NCBI RefSeq assembly: GCF_947498005.1
Contig: NZ_CANMIW010000003.1
Span: 478,713-542,712 of the forward strand
From: an uncultured Winogradskyella sp.
Lineage (GTDB): Bacteria > Bacteroidota > Bacteroidia > Flavobacteriales > Flavobacteriaceae
Reading direction: 5' to 3'
Length of the DNA: 64,000 nucleotides
Numbering within the stretch: the first letter of the stretch is position 1; each line of letters opens with the position of its first letter. Of this stretch, positions 52,632 through 63,000 are shown piece after piece. The notes under the pieces are model-generated. The model saw only the letters and a list, made by a program, of their open reading frames with translations. It was not told the origin of the DNA and did not search any database. The translations under genes and the position numbers were made by a program.

Positions 52632-54365
52632 TTGGAACATTTCGTAGTATCAGCTCGTAAGTACAGACCACAAACCTTTAAGGATGTTGTAGGCCAGCAA
52701 GCTATTACAAATACTTTACTTAATGCTATTGAAAACAATCACTTAGCGCAAGCCTTATTATTTACAGGTCCTCGTGGTGTTGGTAAAACAACATGTGCAC
52801 GTATTCTGGCTAAAATGATAAATAGTGATGGCGATACAAAAGAAGATGAGGATTTTGCTTTCAATATTTTTGAATTAGATGCTGCCTCTAACAACTCTGT
52901 AGATGATATAAGAAGCTTAACTGATCAGGTTAGGATTCCGCCACAGGTTGGAAAATACAAAGTATATATTATTGATGAGGTACACATGTTGTCTCAAGCG
53001 GCTTTTAATGCGTTTTTAAAAACTTTAGAAGAACCACCAAAACATTGCATATTCATTTTAGCGACTACGGAAAAGCATAAAATCATTCCTACAATATTAT
53101 CACGTTGTCAGATATTTGATTTTAAACGCATTACGGTTGCCGACGCTAAAGAATATTTAAAATATATTGCCCAAGAACAAGGCATTACCGCTGAAGATGA
53201 TGCGCTACATATTATAGCACAGAAAGCAGATGGTGCCATGCGAGATGCGCTTTCTATATTTGATCGTGTGGTTAGTTTTTCTGGTAAAAATTTAACGAGA
53301 CAAGCAGTTACTGAGAACCTAAATGTTTTAGATTACGAAACCTATTTTACGAGTACAGATTTAATTTTAGAGAATAAGATTCCGGATTTGTTAGTGCAAT
53401 TCAACACTATATTATCAAAAGGATTTGATGGTCATCATTATATAGCTGGTTTGGCCTCTCACTTTAGAGATTTAATGGTGTGTAAAAATCCGTCAACCAT
53501 TCCGTTATTAGAAGTTGGCGAAGATACTAGTATTAAATATCAAGATCAATCACAGAAAACCACACATACATTTCTTATGGAAGGTATAAGGTTAGCTAAT
53601 GACTGCGATCTAAAATATAAAACGAGTAAAAATCAACGCTTATTAGTTGAGTTAACACTTATGCAACTTGCCTCTATCACTTTTGATGGAGAAAAAAAAA
53701 ATCTTAAGCACTTCATAATTCCGCCTTCGTATTTCAAAGCGAGAGGCATTACTCCTATTCCTGTTACTAAAAAACCTAAGGTTGAAGGTGTAGCTTTTAA
53801 CAATGCACAAGTAAAAACAGCAGAACAACCTAAACCAAAGGAGAGCATTGCGGACGTTTCAGAACCAGTTATAGCAGTTCCTAAGATATCCATTAATAAT
53901 CCCAAAAAATCCACTTCAGGATTATCTTTAAAAAGTATTAGAGAAAAGAAAGAACATCTTTTACGTCAAATGGATGTAGTAATTGATGAAGATGATTTAC
54001 CAAAAGAACCTGTAACGCAAGAAGCGTTAGATGAAGCGTGGAAAATCTATACCGCTAAAATGGATCAAAAAGGCGAAAAAATTATGGCTTCTATTTTACA
54101 AATGGATCAGCCAAAATTAAAAGGCACAACTATTTATTTAACCTATTCTAACAATACTAACAAAATAGAATTAGAACGTGCTGAGTTTCCTTTAATGGCA
54201 TTTTTAAAGAAACGATTACTTAATTACGATCTTAAATTAGATATTACAGTTAACGAAGAAATTGCTAAAAAATACGCCTTTACACCATTAGAGAAATACG
54301 AGAAATTGAAAGAGAAAAACCCAAATATTGAGGTTTTACGACAAACTTTTGGATTAGATATATAG
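52632..54365 (+). CDS. dnaX: DNA polymerase III subunits gamma/tau, lacking the zinc module
   Basis: 577 residues. SARKYRPQTFKDVVGQQAI, Walker A TGPRGVGKTTCARILA, FELDAASNNSVDDIR, VYIIDEVHMLSQAAFNAFLKTLEEPP and FILATTEKHKIIPTILSRCQ establish the clamp-loader ATPase. Between the ATPase start and ELDAASN, the usual CxxxxxxxxCxxCxxC zinc module is missing: only AKMINSDGDTKEDEDFAFNIF is present. The second half is a tau-like tail. TTG start at 52632. No programmed frameshift was sought; a full-length product is expected. Confidence 0.93.
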   Translation: MEHFVVSARKYRPQTFKDVVGQQAITNTLLNAIENNHLAQALLFTGPRGVGKTTCARILAKMINSDGDTKEDEDFAFNIFELDAASNNSVDDIRSLTDQVRIPPQVGKYKVYIIDEVHMLSQAAFNAFLKTLEEPPKHCIFILATTEKHKIIPTILSRCQIFDFKRITVADAKEYLKYIAQEQGITAEDDALHIIAQKADGAMRDALSIFDRVVSFSGKNLTRQAVTENLNVLDYETYFTSTDLILENKIPDLLVQFNTILSKGFDGHHYIAGLASHFRDLMVCKNPSTIPLLEVGEDTSIKYQDQSQKTTHTFLMEGIRLANDCDLKYKTSKNQRLLVELTLMQLASITFDGEKKNLKHFIIPPSYFKARGITPIPVTKKPKVEGVAFNNAQVKTAEQPKPKESIADVSEPVIAVPKISINNPKKSTSGLSLKSIREKKEHLLRQMDVVIDEDDLPKEPVTQEALDEAWKIYTAKMDQKGEKIMASILQMDQPKLKGTTIYLTYSNNTNKIELERAEFPLMAFLKKRLLNYDLKLDITVNEEIAKKYAFTPLEKYEKLKEKNPNIEVLRQTFGLDI

Positions 54366-54404
54366 AATCTTTAGCATACAAAAATTGATAAACGCTGTTA
54401 TAAT

Positions 54405-54986
54405 ATGAAAAATTTAATCTTATTATTTATTATCACAATCGCCTTTGCAAGCTGCGAAAACAGAAGAACACAAAGCCAAGCCCTATCTGAAAGCATTGAA
54501 GAATTCAAAAAAACAGTAAATTTTGAATCTAATGTTTTTATACCTGAAAACTATATAGAACGAGAAGTTGATACCTTAATGAGTAATGGTTATCGCGTAA
54601 AAATTAAAACGTATTCTGATATGACCAATACCGTTTTATTTTCTAAGATAAAAGATACGATCAATTACCAAACGCATTACAGAAATTTTAAATTCGATAT
54701 AAGAGTAGAAAAACAAGGTCAACTTATTTATGAAGAAAGCTTTGACAAGGACAAGGCCAATAAGTTATTCGGTTATCGTGATGATTTTATAACAGAGTCT
54801 CCTTTGCATAACTTCAATAAATTAGCAGTTTTACAATCTATACAAGTAGATGACGAACCTACATTAAAAAACAAAGTTCTTATAGATGTTAGGTATACCA
54901 TACCAGAGACCAATCGCTTTGCGCTACACACCTTATATGTAAATGATAATGGCACCATCAATATGGTCCATGCAACACAGAATTAA
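54405..54986 (+). CDS. Lipoprotein (DUF4738-like)
   Basis: 193 residues. Type II signal with AFASC (Cys17). The body contains VFIPENYIEREVDTLMSNG and KDTINYQTHYRNFKFDIRVEKQ with alternating strands and fits the DUF4738-type lipoproteins of Bacteroidota only loosely. Likely anchored on the periplasmic side. It lies 39 bases after dnaX and 2 bases before miaE. Function unknown. Confidence 0.65.
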   Translation: MKNLILLFIITIAFASCENRRTQSQALSESIEEFKKTVNFESNVFIPENYIEREVDTLMSNGYRVKIKTYSDMTNTVLFSKIKDTINYQTHYRNFKFDIRVEKQGQLIYEESFDKDKANKLFGYRDDFITESPLHNFNKLAVLQSIQVDDEPTLKNKVLIDVRYTIPETNRFALHTLYVNDNGTINMVHATQN

Positions 54987-54988
54987 TT

Positions 54989-55570
54989 ATGTTAGGACTA
55001 AAATTACCAACAGATCCACGATGGGTAAATATTGTTGAAAAGAATATTGAAGATATTTTAATTGACCATGCCTATTGTGAGCAAAAAGCTGCAAGTACAG
55101 CAATATCTTTAATTGTTGGTTTCCCAGAATATACAGAACTCGTTCAGGAAATGATTGAACTTGTTAATGAAGAAATGAGCCATTTTAAAATGGTACATGA
55201 TTTAATTTTAGAAAAAGGTTGGACGCTTGGTAGAGATCGAAAAGATGACTACGTCATTGCTCTAATAAAGTTCTTTCCTAAAGGTGGCAGCAGAACAACC
55301 CAATTAGTACATAGACTTTTATATGCTGCTTTAATTGAAGCACGTAGCTGCGAACGTTTTAGATTACTATCTGAAGAATTGGAAGATAAAAAACTTGCCA
55401 AATTCTACCGCAAACTAATGATTAGTGAAGCAGGACATTATACAATGTTTTTAAACTTTGCCAGAAAATATGGAGACAGAAAAGAAGTTGATGATAAATG
55501 GGAGGCGCTTTTAGATTATGAAGCTGAGATTATGACCAACCTTGGTAATAAAGAAACTATCCACGGATAA
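54989..55570 (+). CDS. miaE: tRNA-(ms2io6A)-hydroxylase
   Basis: 193 residues. It starts MLGLKLPTDPRWV, then DILIDHAYCEQKAAS, and later EEMSHFKMVHDL and ARSCERFRLLSEEL, ending ISEAGHYTMFLNFA. The E, E-x-x-H, E, E-x-x-H pattern gives the di-iron site of the ferritin-like MiaE fold. It hydroxylates the isopentenyl group of ms2i6A37 in tRNA. The gene lies 2 bases after the lipoprotein gene and before a strong terminator. Confidence 0.93.
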   Translation: MLGLKLPTDPRWVNIVEKNIEDILIDHAYCEQKAASTAISLIVGFPEYTELVQEMIELVNEEMSHFKMVHDLILEKGWTLGRDRKDDYVIALIKFFPKGGSRTTQLVHRLLYAALIEARSCERFRLLSEELEDKKLAKFYRKLMISEAGHYTMFLNFARKYGDRKEVDDKWEALLDYEAEIMTNLGNKETIHG

Positions 55571-55605
55571 AAAAAAGTCTTAACTAGCGTTAAGACTTTT
55601 TTTTA
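55571..55605. terminator. Bidirectional terminator
   Basis: AAAAAAGTCTTAAC (55571-55584), loop TAGC, GTTAAGACTTTTTTT; a 14-bp stem between convergent miaE and the porin-like gene. Confidence 0.95.
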
Positions 55606-55622
55606 TTATTTTATTGCACTAC

Positions 55623-56153
55623 CTAGAGTTTCATTCCAAAACCAAATTGCAATACATGATTTTTTGCTTCAAAAGATGTTAAATCTTCATCTAAAATATT
55701 TAATACACCATAGGCTGCTCTTGCATCAATAAAAAATTCATCTGTTATCATAAATTCCACACCAACCACACCAGAAAAAGCAAACGTAGAAAAGGCATCT
55801 TTATCTTTCCATGTTTTTAAACTAAATTGCGGTCCTACAAGGAACGAAAAACGTTCAGACACAGGTAAATTTAAAAGAATTGGCAGATGAAGGTAATCTG
55901 CTCTTAATTCTTGAGCTTTACCGCCTTCAGCAGACCATTGTAATTCTGTTCTTAGTCCTATTTTCTCATTGAATTCAAAATCTACAAATCCAGCAAATGC
56001 GAATCCATTTCTGTGTTGATTTTCAAATTGAGCATCTGGCTTATAATCTAAATTAGAGACATTTAGAGCACCTCTAACACCATAGATTAAATCTTGAGAT
56101 AGACCAATACTAGTAAATGAAACGAATAATAATACAAATAAATATTTTTTCAT
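55623..56153 (-). CDS. Porin-like outer-membrane beta-barrel protein
   Basis: 176 residues. Signal peptide MKKYLFVLLFVSFTSIGLSQ, then an eight-strand-like barrel: LIYGVRGALNVSNL, KIGLRTELQWSAEG, RFSFLVGPQFSLK, FFIDARAAYGVLNI, and a terminal aromatic strand ending in NHVLQFGFGMKL. This is the OMP_b-brl family (OmpW/PF13568-like). Start at 56153 (MKK); a start three codons upstream is possible. Substrate unknown. Monocistronic. Confidence 0.85.
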   Translation of the reverse strand: MKKYLFVLLFVSFTSIGLSQDLIYGVRGALNVSNLDYKPDAQFENQHRNGFAFAGFVDFEFNEKIGLRTELQWSAEGGKAQELRADYLHLPILLNLPVSERFSFLVGPQFSLKTWKDKDAFSTFAFSGVVGVEFMITDEFFIDARAAYGVLNILDEDLTSFEAKNHVLQFGFGMKL

Positions 56154-56250
56154 AATAATCAATTTGAGATAGCTAATATAAATTAAATTCTATATTTATA
56201 ATATCATAAGCAGAAAAATCCGACAAACTACACTATTTAAACTTGTTTTT

Positions 56251-57156
56251 TTATACTATAACACTAGAAACAGTTTCATAATACATACTTTTTATTATTC
56301 CATCAGATAGTCCAATTTTTGGCACATAAATATCTTTTGCTCCACTCCATTTCATAGCAGAAAGATAAATCCTTGTTGCAGGAATAATTACATCTGCTCT
56401 ATCTTGGTTTAGATTTAGTTTAGTAATTCTTTCCTCGTAAGAATAATTTTGAAGCATTTTGTAATAGCTTGTAAGATAAAAATAGGTTAAGGGCTTACCT
56501 GCATCTTTTCCAGAAATTTTAAAAATCTTATTGATGTTTCCTCCAGAACCTATTAATTCTATTTTTTCGTACTTTTTAGTATTCTCCTTAATCCACTTTT
56601 CTAAATCTTGCCAAGTTTCATTTTTTACAATATCATTTAATAATCTTACAGTACCAATTTTAAACGATCTAGATTGCTTTTTATCTCCATTATGAATGAT
56701 TGAAAACTCTGTACTTCCTCCACCAACATCTACATATAAATATGTTTTGTTTGGATTTATAAAAGATTGTAAATCAGTTGCCGCAATTATTGCGGCTTCT
56801 TCTTCTCCATCAATAATTTCAATATTGATTCCACAAGTTTCAGCAATTTTTTGAGTTAACGGCCCACTATTTTTTGCTTCTCTCATGGCTGATGTAGCAC
56901 ATGCTTTATAACGTTTTACACCATGCGACTTTATAATTAAACTAAATGCTAGCATGGTATCTAACATTCGTTCTTGATTATATTCTGAAATTTCTCCATT
57001 AAGAAAAACATCTGCCCCTAACCTAATTGGTACACGAACTAATGAATTTTTTTTAAAAATTACAGGCTCATCATCTTGTTCAATAATATTCGAAATCAAT
57101 AACCTCACGGCATTAGATCCAATATCAATGGCTGCGTATTTCTGTATCTTTAGCAT
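56251..57156 (-). CDS. ppx: Exopolyphosphatase/pppGpp phosphohydrolase family (short form)
   Basis: 301 residues. AAIDIGSNAVRLLISNI (phosphate-binding loop 1), GEEEAAIIAATDL, and YVDVGGGSTEFSIIHNG (loop 2) define the ASKHA core of Ppx/GppA. The protein is a short form, without the extra C-terminal HD-like domains of E. coli Ppx. It would hydrolyse terminal phosphate from polyphosphate or act on pppGpp. It starts 1 base after ppk1 and completes the sixA-ppk1-ppx operon. Confidence 0.9.
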   Translation of the reverse strand: MLKIQKYAAIDIGSNAVRLLISNIIEQDDEPVIFKKNSLVRVPIRLGADVFLNGEISEYNQERMLDTMLAFSLIIKSHGVKRYKACATSAMREAKNSGPLTQKIAETCGINIEIIDGEEEAAIIAATDLQSFINPNKTYLYVDVGGGSTEFSIIHNGDKKQSRSFKIGTVRLLNDIVKNETWQDLEKWIKENTKKYEKIELIGSGGNINKIFKISGKDAGKPLTYFYLTSYYKMLQNYSYEERITKLNLNQDRADVIIPATRIYLSAMKWSGAKDIYVPKIGLSDGIIKSMYYETVSSVIV

Positions 57157-57157
57157 A

Positions 57158-59212
57158 TTATCCTTCTAAATTATTTATATAATATTTATAGGTATCAAAT
57201 TGCGCTCTTACTTTTGGGTTATTATTTTTTCGATAACTATTATCTTGATTTTCGTTTATTACTCTTGCTTTTGTATTATCATTCCAACATATATCATACA
57301 AATGCTGTAGTTCTTGTTTAATATCTTCATCATATATAGGACAACTTACTTCTACTCTATTATCAATATTTCGTGTCATCCAATCTGCAGACGATATATA
57401 TATTTTAGGATCATTCTGATTACTAAAAATATACAGACGTGTATGCTCTAAAAACTTGTCTATTATACTAATAATTTCAATATTTTCACTCATACCTTTT
57501 ATGCCAGGTACTATACAACACAGTCCTCTCACGATCATTTGTATTTTGACTCCTGCTCTACTTGCTTCATATAATTTATCGATCATTTTATAGCTACTAA
57601 TGCTATTCATTTTCAATTTTATATATGCTGATTTTCCGTTTTTTGCACTTTCAATTTCTTTATCTATTAATGCAAAAATCTTAGTCTTAGTATAGTGAGG
57701 TGAGGTTATAATATGTTTGTATCGGTTTACCTTATAGTTAACTTCAAAAAAATTAAATACTTTATTGACATCTTTTAAGATTTTAGGATTTGCAGTCATC
57801 AGCGTAAAATCGGTGTAAATCTTTGCAGTAGACTCGTTAAAATTACCTGTACTTACAAATCCATATCGCACTATTTTTTCATTCTCTTCACGCTCTATAA
57901 CACACATTTTACAATGTACTTTTAATCCTGTAACACCAAAAAGCATCGTAACACCTTCTGCTTGCATTTGCTCTGCATAATTAATATTTGCTGCTTCATC
58001 AAAACGTGCTCTTAACTCTATAGAAACAGTTACTTTTTTTCCGTTCTTTGCTGCGTTAATTAAAGAACTAGCAACGTGAGAAATTTGTGCTAATCTATAA
58101 ATGGTTATTTTGATAGTTTTTACTTTTGGATCTAAAGCTGCTTCTCTTAAAAATTTAACGATATAAGAAAACGTATGGTAAGGTGTATAAACTAAATAAT
58201 CTTTTTTGGCAATAGTACTAAAAATACTTTCCTCTAAACTAAGCCCTCTTACTGGTAATGGTTTAATTTTTTCATAGAGTAAATCTGTTCTTCCCAAACT
58301 TGGAAAACTCATATAATCTCTACGGTTATGATAACGACCTCCAGGAATTATACTTTCCTTTTCATCAATTCCCATATGTGTTAATAGAAACTCTAATGTA
58401 TCTTTTTCTATACTTTTATCGTAAACAAACCTAACAGGAGCTCCACTTTGCCTATCCTTTACACTCTCTGTAAGTTTATCTATAAAACTTTTGCTTAAAT
58501 CACTATCAAAGTCTAACTCACCATCTCGAGTTATCTTTATCATATGTGCACTTATAGAATCGTAATTAAATATATTGAAAATTTCATCTAAGCAATATCT
58601 TAGTATATCATCTAACATTATAATGTAATTACTTTCACCTTTATTAGGTAAAACCACAAAACGATCCATAGCTGCAGAAATCTCTATCAATGCAACTTGA
58701 TCTTTTAAATTCGGGCTAGACATTTTTACCGTTAGGTAAGCAGAAATATCCATTAACTCTGGTAAAGCAACTTCTTCATTAAGCATTATAACTACTAATG
58801 CTGGACTTATCTCTTGATAAAAATAGTTCATTATAAACTCATGATGATTTTCATCAATCTCAGTTTCATTTATAATATGTATATTTTCTTGTTGTAGTTC
58901 TGCTTCTATTTCTCCAAGAATCTCTACACTATGACCTTGCTGCTCAATAACTATTTTAGTTATTTCCTCTAACAAATCACCAGCTTTAATTCCACCTAAC
59001 TCACTTTTACCGCCTTTACCGGCTTCATATATTCTTTTTACAGTAGCATATCTAACTTTAAAAAACTCATCTAAATTATTAGAAAATATACCAAGAAATC
59101 TTAAGCGCTCTATAAGAGGCACATTTTTATCTTCTGCTTCTTGAAGAACGCGTTCATTAAATTTTAGCCAACTAAGTTCTCTATTAATATATATGTTTTT
59201 GTCTTTAGTCAT
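57158..59212 (-). CDS. ppk1: Polyphosphate kinase 1
   Basis: 684 residues (E. coli 688). It starts YINRELSWLKFNERVLQEA (PPK1 signature). The autophosphorylated His is His433 in GLKVHCKMC (E. coli His435), and a second catalytic His lies in FLEHTRLYIF. Arg/Glu motifs IELRARFDEAANI bind ATP. It makes polyphosphate from ATP through a phosphohistidine enzyme. The 3' end overlaps nothing but lies 1 base from ppx; the 5' end overlaps the sixA-like gene by 8 bases. Confidence 0.95.
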   Translation of the reverse strand: MTKDKNIYINRELSWLKFNERVLQEAEDKNVPLIERLRFLGIFSNNLDEFFKVRYATVKRIYEAGKGGKSELGGIKAGDLLEEITKIVIEQQGHSVEILGEIEAELQQENIHIINETEIDENHHEFIMNYFYQEISPALVVIMLNEEVALPELMDISAYLTVKMSSPNLKDQVALIEISAAMDRFVVLPNKGESNYIIMLDDILRYCLDEIFNIFNYDSISAHMIKITRDGELDFDSDLSKSFIDKLTESVKDRQSGAPVRFVYDKSIEKDTLEFLLTHMGIDEKESIIPGGRYHNRRDYMSFPSLGRTDLLYEKIKPLPVRGLSLEESIFSTIAKKDYLVYTPYHTFSYIVKFLREAALDPKVKTIKITIYRLAQISHVASSLINAAKNGKKVTVSIELRARFDEAANINYAEQMQAEGVTMLFGVTGLKVHCKMCVIEREENEKIVRYGFVSTGNFNESTAKIYTDFTLMTANPKILKDVNKVFNFFEVNYKVNRYKHIITSPHYTKTKIFALIDKEIESAKNGKSAYIKLKMNSISSYKMIDKLYEASRAGVKIQMIVRGLCCIVPGIKGMSENIEIISIIDKFLEHTRLYIFSNQNDPKIYISSADWMTRNIDNRVEVSCPIYDEDIKQELQHLYDICWNDNTKARVINENQDNSYRKNNNPKVRAQFDTYKYYINNLEG

Positions 59213-59696
59213 TTCTTAATTCCTTAGGAATAATTATAAGTTCTGTTGTTCCTTTTTTTAAATCTTGCCAACTCTCAATATTAAATTTTATAGTAATTAA
59301 TCCGCTAGTTGGAAGATTGTCTATAAATCTATCACCAAATATATTAGAAATAGATGTGAAAGCATGGTTGTGACCAAAAATCATTATGTTATTTAAGGTG
59401 TTTGATAAATTTTTAATAAATTCTATAACATTTCTACCATCAAAATCATACAATTCTTCAACTACAGAAATTTTTTCATTTGAAATTTGAAGTATTTTAG
59501 TAACAATTCTACACGTACTCAATGCTCTGTTTGCTGGGCTTGAAAATACTTTCTGTGGCAAATATTTATTTACAACTAATTGATTTGCAACCAATATAGC
59601 ATCATTTTCCCCTCTACTTTGTAAAGGCCTTTCACGATCTATTACATCATACTTCCAAGATGATTTTCCGTGCCTAATTAATGTTATAGTTTTCAT
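59205..59696 (-). CDS. Histidine phosphatase family protein (SixA-like phosphohistidine phosphatase)
   Basis: About 163 residues. MKTITLIRHGKSSWKYD holds the RHG active-site motif, then FSSPANRALSTCRIV (Arg) and MIFGHNHAF (second His). This matches the SixA group, which removes phosphate from phosphohistidine proteins. The ATG at 59696 matches the family; an upstream start (59729) adds an unlikely N-terminus. It is the first gene of the sixA-ppk1-ppx operon, with an 8-base overlap with ppk1. Confidence 0.88.
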   Translation of the reverse strand: MKTITLIRHGKSSWKYDVIDRERPLQSRGENDAILVANQLVVNKYLPQKVFSSPANRALSTCRIVTKILQISNEKISVVEELYDFDGRNVIEFIKNLSNTLNNIMIFGHNHAFTSISNIFGDRFIDNLPTSGLITIKFNIESWQDLKKGTTELIIIPKELRND

Positions 59697-60017
59697 ATTA
59701 TTACGATAAAACGCAAATTTATCCGACAAAAGGTTGTGTGTCTCCGATTTAACGAGTAAATTGCCCTCTTAACTCTAAAGTTTGTGTATGGTTTAAGTTA
59801 TAAGTTACTTTTGTTACGTAAAATTAATGTAAATGATCCCAAATCAAAAAATATATTAATCCATTAATTATATTTCATTTACACTAGTATTATCTCCCTC
59901 TATATTTTAACAAAAAAAACGAATAATATTATTATTCAATGCTAAAAATGTTTAGACTCAAACTCCGTTTGCTGTTTAAATTTTTGGTGGATTTATAATA
60001 TCATAGACATTTAAGTT
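59697..60017. other. Intergenic leader region upstream of SprB-like gene
   Basis: 321 bases with no gene. A possible promoter for the SprB-like gene, TTTG (59781-59784) then TACTTTTG (59806-59813), lies about 205 bases before the start, implying a long leader; a nearer promoter may exist. Nothing else recognisable. Confidence 0.4.
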
Positions 60018-63000
60018 ATGATAAAAAATATGGAAAAAAAATACAATTGTATTTCTGTCGTAAAATTTGCAAAAGCTATGTTCATAGGCTTACTTGTTGT
60101 TTTACCAAATTTATTAATTGCTCAACAAGCACCATCAATTCAAACGGGTGTTACTTTTCAGTGGTTAGAGGCTACACAACCAGATGGCACATATCCTGCG
60201 ACCATTGAGTCTGTGACTATTGACGGCCAAGTTTATAATTCATTTGTTGTTCCAACCGATTATGAAATGACACGCGTAGGTCATAATGGCCATTCTCATA
60301 ACCATATAAAGGAAAATTCAGCTACTATATTTAATGACAGTAGTGACCCACTTTGGCACAATGCAGCATTGTCTGCTTTTCAAGATAAAAATCTTAATCA
60401 CTTTTTCTCGTGTAGTAATAATGGTAGAAATATTTGCCTTGATTTTGATGCCGTGGCAGCCACAGATGCGCAAAAACAAACTATTTTTTATAATCCATCA
60501 ATACCTGCTAATGAAGGTGGTGTACTAGCTATTACTGAGCGTAATGCTAACAACTGTTATCATATTGCAGTCTTTGGAACTCCAGTAGGCGGTGGAGCCG
60601 AGCAATTTTTAGGTGAAACTTTTGTAAGGTCTAATAATAATTCCATAAATGGTGCTTTCTATCCTCCTAATCAAATACCCAATTCAGGAACAGATTATTG
60701 GTTAACAGATCGTACTGTAGAGCAAAATAAAACTCTTGGTATGGCTTTATTTTATTTAAGTGATATTGTACCTATTGGATCAAAAATCACAAAAATAGAA
60801 TTTAACGCATCTACAAATGATCATGGTGATGGAAAATTTTTAATAATGCAAAAATACGCTGTTGATAACCATCAAATTAATTGTATTAATGAACGATATT
60901 CTGGCGATTTAAAATTAACGAATAATGCTCCTGAAAATTCTACTTATACTTTAGTCTCTGCTCCAACACCTGCAGGAGACTTTTTTGAGTTTAATACAGA
61001 TGGAACATACACATACACACCAACAGCAGATTTTACAGGTGAAGTAAGTTTCGAATACAGCGTATGTCTACCATCTCCAAACCAAACAGTTTGTGATCAA
61101 GCATCTGTTTTTATGAATTTTGTTGACTTACCCCCTAACCCAACATACACCGTTGATTGTAACGTTGCTGGTGATTTTACTATAGAAGTGACTTCTCCTT
61201 TAGGTACAGAGTTTGAATACAAACTTAATGGCATGGCATATCAAAGTTCGCCTACATTTACTGTACCTACTGGTGCTTATAATTTAGTAATTAAAAATGT
61301 TAATTCTAATTGTGAAAAATATTTTACAGATAACCCAATCATGGTTTCTAACATGAAGATTACTGCCGACATTACTGATGTTTCTTGTAAGTTAGGTGAT
61401 GATGGAGCAATCGATATTTCTGTATCAGGTGGTACTACACCATATACATATAGCTGGAGTAATTCTGCAACATCTGAAGATTTGAGTAACATATATGCAA
61501 ACACCTATACAGTAACCGTTACTGACGCCAATGGATGTACTAAATCTGAAAGTTTTGAAGTTGAACAACCAGCAGAAGAGTTGGCTGTTGAAGTAGATTG
61601 GATAAAACACGTAGACTGTTTTGGTAACAATTCTGGAGATTTTAAAGTTGAGGGTTCTGGTGGAACACCTCCTTACTTATATTCTGATGATGGTGGGCTA
61701 ACAACTCAATCTAGTGATTTCTTTGCACCGCCTTACTATGCTGGTAATTATACCATTACAATTATTGATTCCAAAGATTGTACATCTACAGTTGATTTAG
61801 AAATCACAGAACCAGATGAATTAATTGTCACGGCCTCTTCAATTACAAATGTTGAATGTAATGGCGATAATACAGGTGCGATATACTTAAATGTAGAAGG
61901 TGGAACTCCACCTATTTATTACACGTGGGATGACGGTTCTACAAATGATAACCTTACAAACCTTAGTGCAGGTACTTATAATGTAACTGTTGCCGATTAT
62001 TATGGGTGTTCCGTTTCCAAGAGCGTAACCGTTTCTGAGCCACCATTTAAAAATCTTAATTCAGAAATTTATGCAGCAACATGCAATAATGCTGGTACTT
62101 TTGATGATGCTTCAGATGACTTTATTACATTTACTGTAGAACCAGATGCTCCGACTGACTATTTCCAACACCCTTACACCTATAATGTAACTGCAACTCA
62201 AAATGGATCTCCTGTTAATGTTTACTATAATAAAACTCTATATACCTCAGATTCAAACGTAATTTCTGAAGAAATTGCAAACAATGTGAGTTATGGATAT
62301 TCTACAGATTTTATAATTCATAATGGTGGTCTAGGATTGGGAGATTTTGTAATTACAATAACCTCTAACCCATGTGGATTAACAGAAACATTGAATCTAA
62401 CAAATCCTGGGACGTGTTCAGAAAATTGTGTGCCTGAAGCTACAAATCAGCAAGTTACGTACACTTTTGAATCCGATTTTATTTTTACTGATATTGATGA
62501 GTTCGCTGTAAATATTCCAAAATTTGATCCTGGTAGTACAAGAACCTTAACACAGGTTGACGTAAGTTATTCAAGTGAATTTAGAAGCGCACTGCTTTTT
62601 GAAAACACAACCACTAATGGGTTTGTTAGAGGCGCAATTGACGCAAATGTATCTTACTCTATTGGCAGTCTTAGTGCTATTACTGCAAATCTTGAATTAG
62701 CTAGAACAAATGGTTACGCAACTTCTCAATATATTCCAATTAATGAAGAAGTTTTAGTTCCAGCTGAAGGTAATTGGCCTGGAGATAGTATGCCTTCTGA
62801 ATCTACATATAATGGAATGCAGGAAGCATTTAATCTATTCGTTTCTAAATCATTTTTATTAGGTATTGATCCTACAAATAATCCATTATGGGTCACAAAT
62901 ATCATTAATGACCCAACTACAGATGACGATATTGTTTATATACTAGATACAACTTTGGATAGCGGAAATTCCGTTTACACCTCTGTTAGTGACCTTGGCA

